Notes: generated by a model not told the origin, from the sequence alone. Counted from the stretch's first letter, positions 43,201 through 51,207 are shown. The stretch is 64,000 nucleotides of DNA from Stenotrophomonas sp. ATCM1_4 (GCF_004348115.1 NZ_QPFB01000001.1:211752-275751), one strand, 5' to 3'. A program made the numbers and translations.

Positions 43201-43996
43201 CCCGGCGCGCGGCTGGAACACCGGCTTCACCCTGTCCCAGGGTGAACTGCAGGAAGCACAGTCCGGGGGCGTGGTCGATCGCCGCGCGATCAGCGTGTCC
43301 GGTGGCCACACCTCGCCCGATACCGACTGGCAGAGCAAGATCGAGTGGCGCGAGGACAGCGGTGCGGAGCAGCGCGAGCAGTGGATCAGCACCACACGCC
43401 TGACGCACCGCGTCAACGACAGCTGGCGGATCGCGGCGCGCTTCAACTACGCCGATACCGACGACACGCTGAACCCACAGGAAGGTACTCGCTTCATCGA
43501 GGGCAACCTGGGCTTCGCCTACCGCCCGTGGAACAGCGAGCGCTGGGGCCTGTTCGGCCGCTACACCTACCTCTACGACCTAGCCAGCATGGGCCAGGTC
43601 GGCGGCGCCCAGTACGACCAGCGCTCACAGGTGGTGTCGCTGGAAGGAGTGTACAAGCACGACCAGCACTGGGAGTTCGCCGGCAAGCTGGCACGCCGCG
43701 AGGGCGAGGTGCGGATGGGCCGCGGCAGCGGCGCATGGCTGGACTCGGCGACCACCTTTGCTGCGGTGCAGGCACGCTACGAACTGCGTGCGCAGTGGCA
43801 TGCACTGGGTGAGTACCGTTGGCTGGACGTGAAGGACGGTGGCGCCAAGCACGGCTTCCTGGCCGGTGTGGACCGCGACATCAACAAGCACTTCCGCATT
43901 GGTGCAGGTTACAACTTCACCCGCTTCAGTGATGATCTGACCGATTTCGACTACGACCACAAGGGCTGGTTCCTCAACCTGACCGGTACGTATTGA
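40286..43996 (+). CDS. Large outer-membrane beta-barrel partner of the DUF11 protein
   Basis: A 1,236-aa exported protein (signal LLDYTLISLLAGMAPVATAQ). Residues about 40-380 are Ig-like/soluble strands (YVRGNYPAFIRRLEISVYR, LNINGQSYPVDLERKFVAEYLV). From about 390 to the end, alternating strands rich in Tyr, Trp and Arg form a long barrel (GKYLVTAQADTTERDLERLF; YDLASMGQVGGAQYDQRS). It ends in GWFLNLTGTY, a C-terminal aromatic residue typical of BAM substrates. No TonB plug or POTRA domains are evident, so it is neither a classic receptor nor a two-partner TpsB. The tight operon with the giant protein suggests joint display. Confidence 0.8.
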   Translation: MEKHMKMKLLDYTLISLLAGMAPVATAQEAAATGGTGAEHGATTPLRCDGDGCTAADGLSFRLRTRSYDSPVSQGTDAHSSAVALQPDRRVTIETAPPGKAVVTGKFSIDLPGGGVIWATEDPTLGQPELSVSAPSVVSFDGSRILKPVQFYVRGNYPAFIRRLEISVYRASDADLIEPLAVVPVEVAAVSQVEWDGVLPGKYRFRKGDGLVYVVRATGADGQVDETSPRSLQLVSPEEAERGATVLRNSTERRLGNAMSSDQAQTQSLIDDVFAENGLRQQNIPLYGSRIRIQGRSIPTDAALNINGQSYPVDLERKFVAEYLVPVGHHRFDITLGGSDAQPAPAHTLDVDVTGRYFFGVGLADVTVAQNKVSGSSRPFVGDSRYQDDVISDGRLAFYGKAKLRGKYLVTAQADTTERDLERLFDGFTKADPQDVFRRLDPDLYYPVYGDDSNTYRDVDTMGRFYLRVDWDKNQALWGNYATGLTGTEFGQYVRSLYGAALNWRSNASNRWGDAGSELRVFGSQPETAPGHNEFIGTGGSLYYLRHTDVLPGSDVVTLETRDRSTGRTENRVVLQRGADYEIDELQGRILLTRPLAQISRDNNPTLTRDTPLDGLEQRLLVDYEWVPSGFDADELTVGLRGKHWFGDHVGVGATYIDESRAGEDYTLKGGDITLQAGKGTFLKAEYARSESFGVPAFFSDNGGLSFIQQNNTALNREGDAKAIEARANFKELGWTEQDWSAGAWWRRTDAGYSISRYDNGLPVTEYGAELLGQFTPDLGIYTRYTRAERGADVLTQAQATLEWRVSEDGTLGLEVRRVNQEGSYLEAVGTLAALKYQHRIATTLEVYGVAQLTVDDDGGRYADNDAFTFGAKHLFGDNSSVGAEVTDGDRGHAATVNAEYRLSPEHALYGGYTYSTDTTEYDSLFNPGGQNGWTLGQRWRLSNQVNVFNESQFLKERGQSGLAHTFGMDFYPARGWNTGFTLSQGELQEAQSGGVVDRRAISVSGGHTSPDTDWQSKIEWREDSGAEQREQWISTTRLTHRVNDSWRIAARFNYADTDDTLNPQEGTRFIEGNLGFAYRPWNSERWGLFGRYTYLYDLASMGQVGGAQYDQRSQVVSLEGVYKHDQHWEFAGKLARREGEVRMGRGSGAWLDSATTFAAVQARYELRAQWHALGEYRWLDVKDGGAKHGFLAGVDRDINKHFRIGAGYNFTRFSDDLTDFDYDHKGWFLNLTGTY

Positions 43997-44400
43997 TCGG
44001 TAGCAGGAAACGCACATCCTGGCGCTGACAGCGCGCCGGGGCATGTGCGCCAGTCCGGCGATCCGGGTAGGGACTTGGTCCTTGCTTGTGGCGGCCCTGG
44101 ATTCGAGCGCCCGTGGAGTTCTGTGTAGACGGAACTTTGAATCGCCCTCATTTTCGTATTCCGCCAGCAGACTGGGACAGGTCTGCTCTTGGTCGATAGC
44201 CCACGCTCAGTTAGCGAGCCGAGGGGGGCGAACCGGAGTTCCTAGGGTTTCTTGGACAGAGCTAGGCTCTGTCGGGAGCAACCTCGGAAGGCGGTCATGT
44301 CTGCGGGCAGGGTTACCTGCAAGACCCGGAAAGCTCATAAGTTCATCGATGCACATAGCGATGAGTTCAGCATCGAGATGATGTGTCGTCTACTCGAGGT
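43997..44400. other. 404-bp gap with IS remnant
   Basis: No intact gene. The first ~330 bases carry no recognisable feature beyond a GGACAGAGCTAGGCTCTGTC hairpin near 44260. The end holds a fragment of an IS3-type transposase, annotated separately. Confidence 0.5.
44330..44400 (+). pseudogene. IS3-type OrfB N-terminal remnant
   Basis: Frame reading KFIDAHSDEFSIEMMCRLLEV, the usual opening of IS3-family OrfB, runs straight into the left end of the IS at 44401. The continuing sequence (expected S-R-x-G-Y-Y) is absent on the far side. So a later element inserted in, and partly replaced, an earlier one. Confidence 0.6.
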
Positions 44401-44428
44401 TGTAATGACCCACCGATTCCTGCTCAGG

Positions 44429-45253
44429 TCATGCGGTTGATGTAGCGGCATAGGCCGCATCCGGGGTCATCATCTTCAGCGCCTGGTGCGGGCGCTGTTG
44501 GTTGTAAAGGGCGATCCAGTCGGCAATCACCCGCAGGGCATGGGCCTGGCTTTCGAAGCGGTGCCGGTGCACGCATTGCTCCTTCAGTGTCCGGATCACC
44601 CGTTCCACCATCCCGTTCTGTTGCGGGCAGTGCGGGGTGATGAACTCCTGCTTCAAGCCGTAGCTGCGCACCAGGCGGGTGTAGTCGCGACTGGTGAATA
44701 CCAGACCGTTGTCCGAGCGCAGCAGGAACGGCTCCAGCACGCGACCCAGCGTGCCGTAGCGCGTGATCAGGGCCTGCTCCAAGGCGGCAGACGCTGTGCT
44801 GGCTTTGCCAGTCCGTGACAGGTGCCAGCCCAGTAGCTGCCGAGTATGGCAGTCGATCACCAGCGCCAAGCTGAGCCAGCCGTCTTTGCCGCCCCACACG
44901 CGGCACAGGTCCGTGGCCCAACGCTGATCCGGAAGTTCGGCGCGGGAGACGTTGGCTTCGATCCTCGGCCGCTACCCCAGCGCCCGCTTGCGGACCTGCC
45001 AGCCTTTGAGCTGGAAGATGCGCTGCACCGTGTTCTTGTTCATGCCCAACAACGCGGCCACGGTGCGGTAGCCAAACGACGGCTCGGCCTCGATCATTTC
45101 CTTGATCGGCGCGGCCAGTTCGGGGTTGACCTTCGCCGGCGCCCGGACGGGCTTGTAGTACGTCGTGCGGCGGGCCACCTCAAACCACCGACACAGCTTG
45201 GTCATTGGAACGGCAATACCTTCGTCTTTCAGGCCCTGCTGGACCGAGCGCAT
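44429..45253 (-). pseudogene. IS3-family OrfB with internal amber codon
   Basis: The frame starts MRSVQQGLKDEGIAVPM and ends at 44429, but a TAG at 44972-44974 interrupts it between RKRALG and RPRIEANVSRAE. Both sides are in one frame. DDE residues follow the stop: WATDLCRVWG, LLRSDNGLVF and GMVERVIRTLKEQ. A single substitution from a sense codon explains the stop. Confidence 0.85.
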
Positions 45254-45566
45254 CAGCTCTCGTCCTTTCCAGCAGGGACGCCAGCTTTTTTCGGGCACGG
45301 ATCTCCAGCATCGCCTCGCCATAGGCCTCCTGCAGGTCCTTGAGCTGGCGCTCGTATTGCTCGCGCACGTCCTCCGGCTTGGCCCGCAGTACGTTTTCAA
45401 TGCCGCGCTTACCGTCTTCAACCCAGCTTTCGATCTCGGCCGGGGTCAGGTCGAACTGACGGCTGGCAGCGGCCACCGTCGTCTTGCCCTGGATGATCTC
45501 AAGGACCAGCGCCGACTTGCGCCGGGCGGTCCAGCGCTTGATCTCTTCTTCCATCATTTCGCTCAT
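45180..45566 (-). CDS. IS3-family OrfA (second element)
   Basis: A 128-aa frame. Residues 1-95 are a typical OrfA (RRKSALVLEIIQGKTTVAAA, helix-turn-helix, then EQYERQLKDLQEAYGEAML). An A6G slippery heptamer sits in CGA AAA AAG. The last ~30 residues look like out-of-frame read-through. The expected end, KKLASLLGKDES, would need one extra base near 45275, so a 1-base deletion is likely. Confidence 0.7.
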   Translation of the reverse strand: MSEMMEEEIKRWTARRKSALVLEIIQGKTTVAAASRQFDLTPAEIESWVEDGKRGIENVLRAKPEDVREQYERQLKDLQEAYGEAMLEIRARKKLASLLERTRADALGPAGPERRRYCRSNDQAVSVV

Positions 45567-45622
45567 CGGTGTCTTCTTCGGGGGAAATTAACACCTGAGC
45601 AGGTTTTCAGTGGGTCATTACA

Positions 45623-46213
45623 CTAGCTCGGTAGGAGAGGCGAGCTGTAGGCCTGAGCTTCTGTCACCCACCTAAAAGGTGTGTCCAAGCGGATCAACCG
45701 TATCTCTGTCCGACAGGGTCCAAGAACATCCAGTTAATGAGGGGGTATAAGTGGGGGTATGTTTACAAGAGGCTCAGACATTTAATCAATAAAAATATAT
45801 GGTTGTATCGACTATTTGGATCAGATAAGCACCTCGATTGTCCAGCCTCCCGTAGCGTTCTGATCCGCAGCGAAATCAATGGGCTGCGTGCTTCTGCTTG
45901 TCCGGCGATCCTTGCATCTGCCTGCACTTGAGGCACACGGGCACACGGAGAGGTCCACGATGGCTCATGGGATCGGCTCGACCTAACGGCAATTGTTGTC
46001 CCCGCTTTTGCCAACGTAGAGGGCGCCGTGTGACCAGTGCCTTGGCTGCAGCGGTGAGAGAGGAGGCGACGTGGCCTGGACCCCGCTGCAGGCCAACCCG
46101 ACAGCGCGTTGTCAGCCTCGCGTCGGGGCGGTGCCGGGCCCCTGTCGTCACGCAAGGCTGGTTGCGGCAGCATGATGTGGGGAAACCAGAGCCCCTGACT
46201 CCAAGGAGTTTCC
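45623..46213. other. 591-bp gap with integrase-leader repeat B
   Basis: No convincing gene. At about 45711-45760 a GTCCAAGAACATCCAG block followed by GGGGGTATAAGTGGGGGTATG resembles repeat A at 30343. The following 100 bases are unusually AT-rich (AATAAAAATATATGG). A 64-codon frame from 45737 has no other support. The DNA looks like the outer edge of a decayed island. Confidence 0.5.
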
Positions 46214-46762
46214 ATGCACATCAACAGCGCCCGTCTTCGAGAGCTCCGCACCGCCCGGCAATGGTCGCAGGAGCAGTTGGCCAATCTGAGCGGCTTGAAC
46301 CTGCGCACCATTCAGCGCCTGGAGTCAGGCGCGAAGATCTCGACGGAGTCCTTGCGGGCGTTGGCAGCCGTCTTTGAGGTGCCCGCCGAAAGCCTCCTGG
46401 AAGGCAAGCCGACCCCCAGCCAGCCTGCTGTTGAGGCCATGCGCGAAGGCGTACGGCGCGGCCTGGAGTTCACCGGTACCACCCCGCGTGCAGACTTCTG
46501 GTGGTTTGCCCTGGCCGTTGTGATGGTGCTGGCCTTTGCCCAGCTGATCGCCGAGGCGACAGGCCCCCTGCCGCTGCAGATCGCCTCACTCATTGTCCTG
46601 GTGCCGTGGTTGGCGGCCTGTACCCGTCGGTTACGCGACGCCGGGCTCAGCCCGTGGTGGCAGCTCATCAGCCTGGCACCGGTGGGGGGCATCCTCGTGC
46701 TGCTCTATCTGCTTACCTACCCGACCAAGGCAACGGAACCGACCGGGGCAACCCCGGGATAA
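46214..46762 (+). CDS. HTH-DUF805 membrane-anchored regulator
   Basis: A 182-aa fusion. Residues 1-65 are an XRE-type helix-turn-helix (LRELRTARQWSQEQLANLSG, LRTIQRLESGAKISTESL). Residues about 90-175 are a DUF805-like membrane domain with TM helices (FWWFALAVVMVLAFAQLI; LPLQIASLIVLVPWLAACT) and the signature RRLRDAGLSPWWQL. It should bind DNA while anchored in the inner membrane. AAGGAG lies upstream of the ATG. Target genes are unknown. Confidence 0.87.
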   Translation: MHINSARLRELRTARQWSQEQLANLSGLNLRTIQRLESGAKISTESLRALAAVFEVPAESLLEGKPTPSQPAVEAMREGVRRGLEFTGTTPRADFWWFALAVVMVLAFAQLIAEATGPLPLQIASLIVLVPWLAACTRRLRDAGLSPWWQLISLAPVGGILVLLYLLTYPTKATEPTGATPG

Positions 46763-47204
46763 GGTCCATGCCACCGTTGGCCAGGGCTTCCGCCGAGCGG
46801 CACCGGGTTCAAGGCACGGCCGGATCCCGCCATCGCCGCTCGCCCGGTCCAACCGGAAGGCTGTGCTGTGCGCTGGCGCATAGCGGCAATGTGTCCGGGA
46901 GTATCGTCGGCGACATGGGCAAGCGTGAAGTGTTGCCGGCCGGCGAGGGGGCCGGGAGGTGATGCGTCACCGGGCCAGGGTCCAAACGTGGAACGGCAGC
47001 ATTGGATGCCGTCGGTCCTGAGCCATCTGATGCGGTTGTCTGGAGGACAGCGCGTTCTGTCGTGGATGGAAGCGCCTGATGCAGGCGACGCCTTCGGCCA
47101 GGCCATTGGCTTATGCTCTCCGGGCAGTTCTACGGGTCGAGATGGGGGCCCATGGCTCAGCGTGTCAGGGCGGCGGACCACCCGGGCCGCCCTATTGGAG
47201 ATGC
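46763..47204. other. 442-bp intergenic region
   Basis: I see no gene or clear terminator. Long open frames here on both strands have the GC-driven composition of shadows (Arg/Pro/Gly-rich, no ribosome sites). Confidence 0.5.
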
Positions 47205-48476
47205 ATGGAGATGCCTGTTCGTCCAACGCTTGGCCGTCGAGGTTTCATGGCTCGTCTTGCAGCGCTCGGTGCTCTGGGGATGCTGCCCGCGCGATACCTG
47301 CATGCGGCCACGCGTTGCGGGGCGGGCGAGCGCTCGTGGATTCCGGACGACGCGTTCATGGCGGCGCTTCGGGGAATCATGCAGGCTTTCGCGGTGCCGG
47401 GCATCGGCATGGCCGTGGTCGAGGACGGGGCGGTTGCCTGGAGCCGCGGGATCGGTGTGGCCAACATGCTGACGGGCGAGCCCATCAATGCCCGGACGGT
47501 GTACGAGGATGCATCGCTGAGCAAGCCGGTATTCGCCTACCTGGTGCTGCAGCTGGCCGACCTGGGCCTGATCGACCTGGATCTCCCGCTGGTCCGGTAC
47601 CGTCGTCCTGACTACCTCGGGGATCATCCGTGGCTCGACCTGATCACCGCGCGTGACGTGCTGCGGCATAGCAGCGGCCTGCCGAACTGGCGCACGTCCC
47701 CGGCAACCGAGGCATTGGTGCCGCTGATCAGGCCGGGCGTGGACATCAGCTACTCCGGCGAGGCCTTCTTCTGGTTGCAGCTGGTGGTCGAGGCGATTAC
47801 CGGGCAGAGCCTGGACGAAGCGATGCGCGTGCATCTGTTCGGGCCAGCGGGGATGCACGACAGCACCTTCAGCTGGAGTCCGGACATTGCCGCGCGTTCG
47901 GTGCATGGACATCGCGCGCATGACAGCACCGAGACGGGAATGCCGGTACAGGTCCTGCGTGACCAGTGGAGCGCCGCGCAGAAGGTTGCCGAGCGTTGGG
48001 GAAAGCCGCTCCCCACCTGGAAGTACGAGGATGCCGAGCGCGCGCTTCCCGAGGTGTTGGCGATCGCGCCACCGGGGCGGGTGGCCTGGGCCGGCGACAT
48101 CCATGCCAATGCAGCCGCGAGCCTGCGTTCCACCGTGCAGGATTACGCGACGTTCCTGGCGCTGATGATGGAGCGCAGGCAACGCGCGCCCTGGGAGGTG
48201 AGCGAAGCCTCACGGCAGGCGATGCTCACCGCGCAGATCACGGTGCCCGGGCGTTGGACCGAGAAGGGCCTGGGGTGGAACATGGAGAAGACCGGTGACG
48301 GCATGGTCTTCCATCATTCGGGAAGCAACAGCGGGATTTTCAAGAATTTCGCGATCGGCGATGCCCGGCAGCGGCGGGGTCTCGTGGTGATGACCAACGG
48401 GGGCAGTGGTGCGCTGGTGTATCGGCGGGTGGTTCGCGCGGCGACCGGCCACGACCTGCTTTCCTTCGACCTGTAA
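47205..48476 (+). CDS. Tat-exported serine beta-lactamase-like hydrolase
   Basis: A 423-aa beta-lactamase-family (class C/esterase-type) protein. GGAG lies just before the ATG at 47205; a second ATG two codons on is possible. The N-terminus has a twin-arginine signal (GRRGFMARLAALGALGML). The SxxK nucleophile is Ser104-Lys107 (DASLSKPV). The second motif is YSG (Tyr183, ISYSGEAFFWLQ), where true class C enzymes have YxN. HSG appears in VFHHSGSNSG. It is more likely an esterase or peptidase-like hydrolase than a drug-resistance enzyme. Confidence 0.87.
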   Translation: MEMPVRPTLGRRGFMARLAALGALGMLPARYLHAATRCGAGERSWIPDDAFMAALRGIMQAFAVPGIGMAVVEDGAVAWSRGIGVANMLTGEPINARTVYEDASLSKPVFAYLVLQLADLGLIDLDLPLVRYRRPDYLGDHPWLDLITARDVLRHSSGLPNWRTSPATEALVPLIRPGVDISYSGEAFFWLQLVVEAITGQSLDEAMRVHLFGPAGMHDSTFSWSPDIAARSVHGHRAHDSTETGMPVQVLRDQWSAAQKVAERWGKPLPTWKYEDAERALPEVLAIAPPGRVAWAGDIHANAAASLRSTVQDYATFLALMMERRQRAPWEVSEASRQAMLTAQITVPGRWTEKGLGWNMEKTGDGMVFHHSGSNSGIFKNFAIGDARQRRGLVVMTNGGSGALVYRRVVRAATGHDLLSFDL

Positions 48477-48618
48477 GTCTTCCGGCTGCCGTGGGATCGG
48501 TTGAGCCTGCGAAGGAGCCGGGCATTGGTTGCACAGCCAGGCAGGAAGGGCGTGGGCTGTTCGGTGGGCATCGAATGATCCGTTGCCGCTCCCCGCAGCG
48601 TGCAGCGCCCGACGGCAA

Positions 48619-49113
48619 TCAGCGCGACGGCTCCGTTTCGCTGCAGCGGACGCGGTGCATCGGGAAGTCGGCCGACTGCGCCGGGTCTTCCCGGGCGATA
48701 TCGATGCGGGCCCATGCGCGCTGGTCGTCGATGCGTTGGTAGCGGATGCGTTGCGGGAAGTCGTTGTCCGGATTCTCGAAGACCGCCTCATTGGCGTCGA
48801 CGCGCGTGGCGTTGAATTCCGTCGCGTTGCGGCCGGAGGGCAGCGCGGTGAGCACCAGCCGCCCGTCGTCGTGCTGGCGCAGCAGCATGAATTCGAAGCT
48901 GGCAGTGCGATGGGCCGGCAGGCTGCGGCTGGTGCCCAGCATCGTGTCGCCGGCCAGGGTTGACCATTGTTCGCCGGAGCCCGGCGGTTGCCCGTCCAAC
49001 TGCCAGCAACCGGACAGCCAGGCCACGTGGTTGATGTCGGCGGCATTGCCGGACTGCGCGACGGTGCCGGTGATCACCAGCGAGAATGCGATGAGGGAAC
49101 GGCCAAAGCGCAT
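48619..49113 (-). CDS. Exported DUF6265-like protein
   Basis: A 164-aa protein starting at 49113 with a signal peptide (RSLIAFSLVITGTVAQSGNA). The mature part has the pattern of DUF6265: HVAWLSGCWQLDGQPPGSGEQW, then FEFMLLRQHDDG and FENPDNDFPQRIRYQR. It resembles a small lipocalin-like beta barrel. The longer upstream frame lacks a signal and is rejected. It is divergent from the arginase gene. Confidence 0.82.
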   Translation of the reverse strand: MRFGRSLIAFSLVITGTVAQSGNAADINHVAWLSGCWQLDGQPPGSGEQWSTLAGDTMLGTSRSLPAHRTASFEFMLLRQHDDGRLVLTALPSGRNATEFNATRVDANEAVFENPDNDFPQRIRYQRIDDQRAWARIDIAREDPAQSADFPMHRVRCSETEPSR

Positions 49114-49420
49114 GGTGACCTCGGTGCAGGCGCGGACGGATGTTGGACGGCGGGGCAGCACGCGCCCTGTAGCGTCCAGTGAATCATGGATACATCCGGA
49201 AATCGCCATCGGCCGTCGGTCCGGCGCGCGCGGCAGCCTGACCGGGCTGGCCCGTGGTGGCGGTGCCCGACGCCGTGGCGCGTCCGGGCCTGCCGTCATA
49301 CGCCTGCAGGGGTTGTGCATTCATCGTGTGCAGGACGGCCCATGAAGCGGCTCTGCTGCACTGCGGCAGGTCGGATGCGGGCCGCGCGACTAAACTGGTT
49401 TCATCTGAAATGGAGGTGGT
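49114..49420. other. 307-bp divergent intergenic region
   Basis: Lies between the DUF6265-like gene and the arginase gene, which point away from each other, so promoters for both are expected. No clear -35/-10 pair stands out. A GGAGGTGG ribosome site precedes arginase at about 49410. Confidence 0.45.
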
Positions 49421-50341
49421 ATGGCTGTTTTTCGTCCTGTTTCGTTGATCGGTGTGCCCACCGATGTGGGTGCCGGTCATCGCGGTGCGCGCCTGGGGCC
49501 GGAGGCACTGCGCATCGCCGGCTTGCCGGAGGCGTTGGCGGCACGTGGGGTGGATGTGCGCGATGTCGGCAACCTCGACGGCCCGCGCAACCCATGGACC
49601 GGCCCGGTGCAGGGCTACCGCCACCTGCAGGAAGTGGTGGCGTGGAACCACGCGCTGATGGAGGCCAGCTACGCCGAACTGCGCGACGGGCGCATGCCGA
49701 TCATGCTCGGCGGTGACCACTGCCTGGGCGTGGGTTCGATCACCGCCGTGGCGCGCTGGTGCCGCGAGCAGGGCAAGCAGTTGCGAGTGCTGTGGCTGGA
49801 CGCACACTCGGACTTCAACACCTCCGATGTCACCCCGTCGGGCAACATCCATGGCATGCCGGTGGCCTGCCTGTGCGGCCTCGGCCCGGAAGCATTGACC
49901 CACCTGGGCGGGCAGGCCCCGGCGATCACGCCGGCGCAGGTGCACCAGATCGGCATCCGTTCGGTCGACCCGGAGGAGAAGCGCCTGATCAAGACGCACA
50001 ACGTCGATGTCTATGACATGCGTTACATCGACGAAGCCGGGATGAAGCGCACGATGGAAGCCGCATTGGACGGCATCGATGCCAACACGCACCTGCACGT
50101 GAGTTTCGACGTGGACTTCCTGGACCCGAGCATCGCACCGGGCGTGGGCACCACGGTGCCGGGCGGCGTGAACTACCGCGAGGCGCAGCTGGTGATGGAG
50201 ATGATCGCCGACACCGGGCGGATGGGGTCGCTGGACATCGTCGAGCTCAATCCGCTGCTGGACCACCAGAACCGTACCGCGGAGCTGGCGGTGGACCTGG
50301 TGGAAAGCCTGTTCGGCAAATCGACGCTGATGCGGGACTGA
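49421..50341 (+). CDS. rocF: Arginase
   Basis: A 306-aa arginase hydrolysing arginine to ornithine and urea. The manganese-binding motifs are intact: GGDHCLGVGS, WLDAHSDFNTSDVTPSGNIHG and SFDVDFLDPSIAPGVGT. A strong GGAGGTGG ribosome site precedes the ATG. It is a single-gene unit here. The agmatinase alternative is less likely because the substrate loop (DFNTSDVTPSGNIHGMP) is arginase-like. Confidence 0.93.
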   Translation: MAVFRPVSLIGVPTDVGAGHRGARLGPEALRIAGLPEALAARGVDVRDVGNLDGPRNPWTGPVQGYRHLQEVVAWNHALMEASYAELRDGRMPIMLGGDHCLGVGSITAVARWCREQGKQLRVLWLDAHSDFNTSDVTPSGNIHGMPVACLCGLGPEALTHLGGQAPAITPAQVHQIGIRSVDPEEKRLIKTHNVDVYDMRYIDEAGMKRTMEAALDGIDANTHLHVSFDVDFLDPSIAPGVGTTVPGGVNYREAQLVMEMIADTGRMGSLDIVELNPLLDHQNRTAELAVDLVESLFGKSTLMRD

Positions 50342-50664
50342 CGTGAGGCAGGTGGGGCGCTCGACGCGAGCGCTCCACGCGCTCCCCTGTGCCTGGCAGG
50401 GAAGCGGCGACGCCGGCAGGGCCCGTTGCCCGTGGCGCGGCAACGTTTTATCCGGGGCCGCAACCAGACGGGAAACCCACTGCTCCCATGTCGCCGCATC
50501 GCCTGCCGGCGCCGGCCACCCCGCACTGACGCCATCGCGACCTGCCTGAACGTGAGCCGGTGATGTTCACGCCCACTGCACGGCGCAACGGCCAGATTCT
50601 CCTTCACACGCGGGACGACCGGTGTTCGATACCGGCAGCCGCAGTCGAATGAAGGAGTCATCGA
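50342..50664. other. 323-bp intergenic region
   Basis: No gene seen. An open frame at 50343 is GC-driven and lacks a ribosome site. The promoter of the entericidin-like gene probably lies in its last 100 bases; GAAGGAG is its ribosome site at about 50651. Confidence 0.45.
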
Positions 50665-50817
50665 ATGAAGCGAGTGCTGATGTTGGCCCTGTTGGGAATG
50701 TTCTCGGTCGGCATGCTCAGCGGCTGCAACACCGTTGCCGGTGCCGGCAAGGACATGCAGAAGGCTGGCGAGAAGGTCGAGGACAAGGCGAAGGACTGCA
50801 GCGACGGCAAGTGCTGA
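50665..50817 (+). CDS. Entericidin-like lipoprotein 1
   Basis: A 50-aa lipoprotein with lipobox LSGC (Cys21) and the entericidin body NTVAGAGKDMQKAGEKVEDKA. The tail ends in CSDGKC, two extra cysteines that the second copy lacks. In E. coli EcnA/EcnB act as a stress-controlled antidote/toxin pair. GAAGGAG lies upstream of the ATG. Confidence 0.9.
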   Translation: MKRVLMLALLGMFSVGMLSGCNTVAGAGKDMQKAGEKVEDKAKDCSDGKC

Positions 50818-50882
50818 TCACAGTGCGGTGCGCGGCCCGCACCGCGATGGTTTGACCACTGAACCCACCCAGGAGATGAAAC

Positions 50883-51017
50883 ATGAAGCGTTTGGTTGCC
50901 CTGATGTTGCTGTCGCTGTTCTCGGTCGCCGTCCTGTCCGGCTGCAACACCGTTGCCGGTGCCGGCAAGGACGTGCAGAAGGCGGGCGAGAAGGTGGAGG
51001 ATGCGGCGAAGCGTTGA
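50883..51017 (+). CDS. Entericidin-like lipoprotein 2
   Basis: A 44-aa paralogue (lipobox LSGC, then NTVAGAGKDVQKAGEKVEDAA) 65 bases after copy 1. AGGAG precedes the ATG. The DNA around the lipobox is nearly identical to copy 1, so the pair arose by tandem duplication. Ends before a strong terminator. Confidence 0.9.
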   Translation: MKRLVALMLLSLFSVAVLSGCNTVAGAGKDVQKAGEKVEDAAKR

Positions 51018-51038
51018 TCGCCTCGCACCGCATGAATG

Positions 51039-51066
51039 AAAAAGGCCGGCATATGCCGGCCTTTTT
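51039..51066 (+). terminator. Terminator after entericidin pair
   Basis: AAAAAGGCCGGC-ATAT-GCCGGCCTTTTT stem-loop, perfect 12-bp stem with T run. Probably bidirectional in form. Confidence 0.92.
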
Positions 51067-51207
51067 CATTGTCGGCGGGCAGCGAGCTGAAGACGTGTTC
51101 AACAACATCATCGCCGTCCAACGTTTCATGGACCCGATGGCAACACCATCGGCGGCACTCTGGTCCTGCGCGGATTGAGCGCGTTTTCCCCCAACGGAGA
51201 CAGCCCG

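Larger units (their letters stand above)
44401..45622 (-). mobile_element. Second IS3-family element, 1222 bp
   Basis: Terminal inverted repeats TGTAATGACCCAC...TGCTCAGGT at 44401-44429 and its complement ending at 45622. It carries orfA and orfB on the reverse strand. No clear target duplication. The orfB has an in-frame stop, so this copy is probably inactive. It differs from the IS at 30466 in ends and in protein sequence. Confidence 0.9.

Noticed and set aside
40136..43408. 1,090-codon open frame antisense to the barrel gene
   Set aside because: Same GC-driven composition, no signal or domain motifs, and the sense frame encodes a convincing barrel.
45737..45931. 64-codon forward frame in the gap after the second IS
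   Set aside because: Overlaps the integrase-leader repeat, lacks a ribosome site and family resemblance, and its composition drifts between AT-rich and GC-rich halves.
46868..47611. 247-codon forward frame across the gap before the serine hydrolase
   Set aside because: Runs into the well-supported hydrolase gene in another frame and has no ribosome site or domain.
47205..48476. Considered as an antibiotic-resistance beta-lactamase
   Set aside because: The second motif is YSG rather than YxN and the protein carries a Tat signal; similarity is to the broad serine hydrolase family only.
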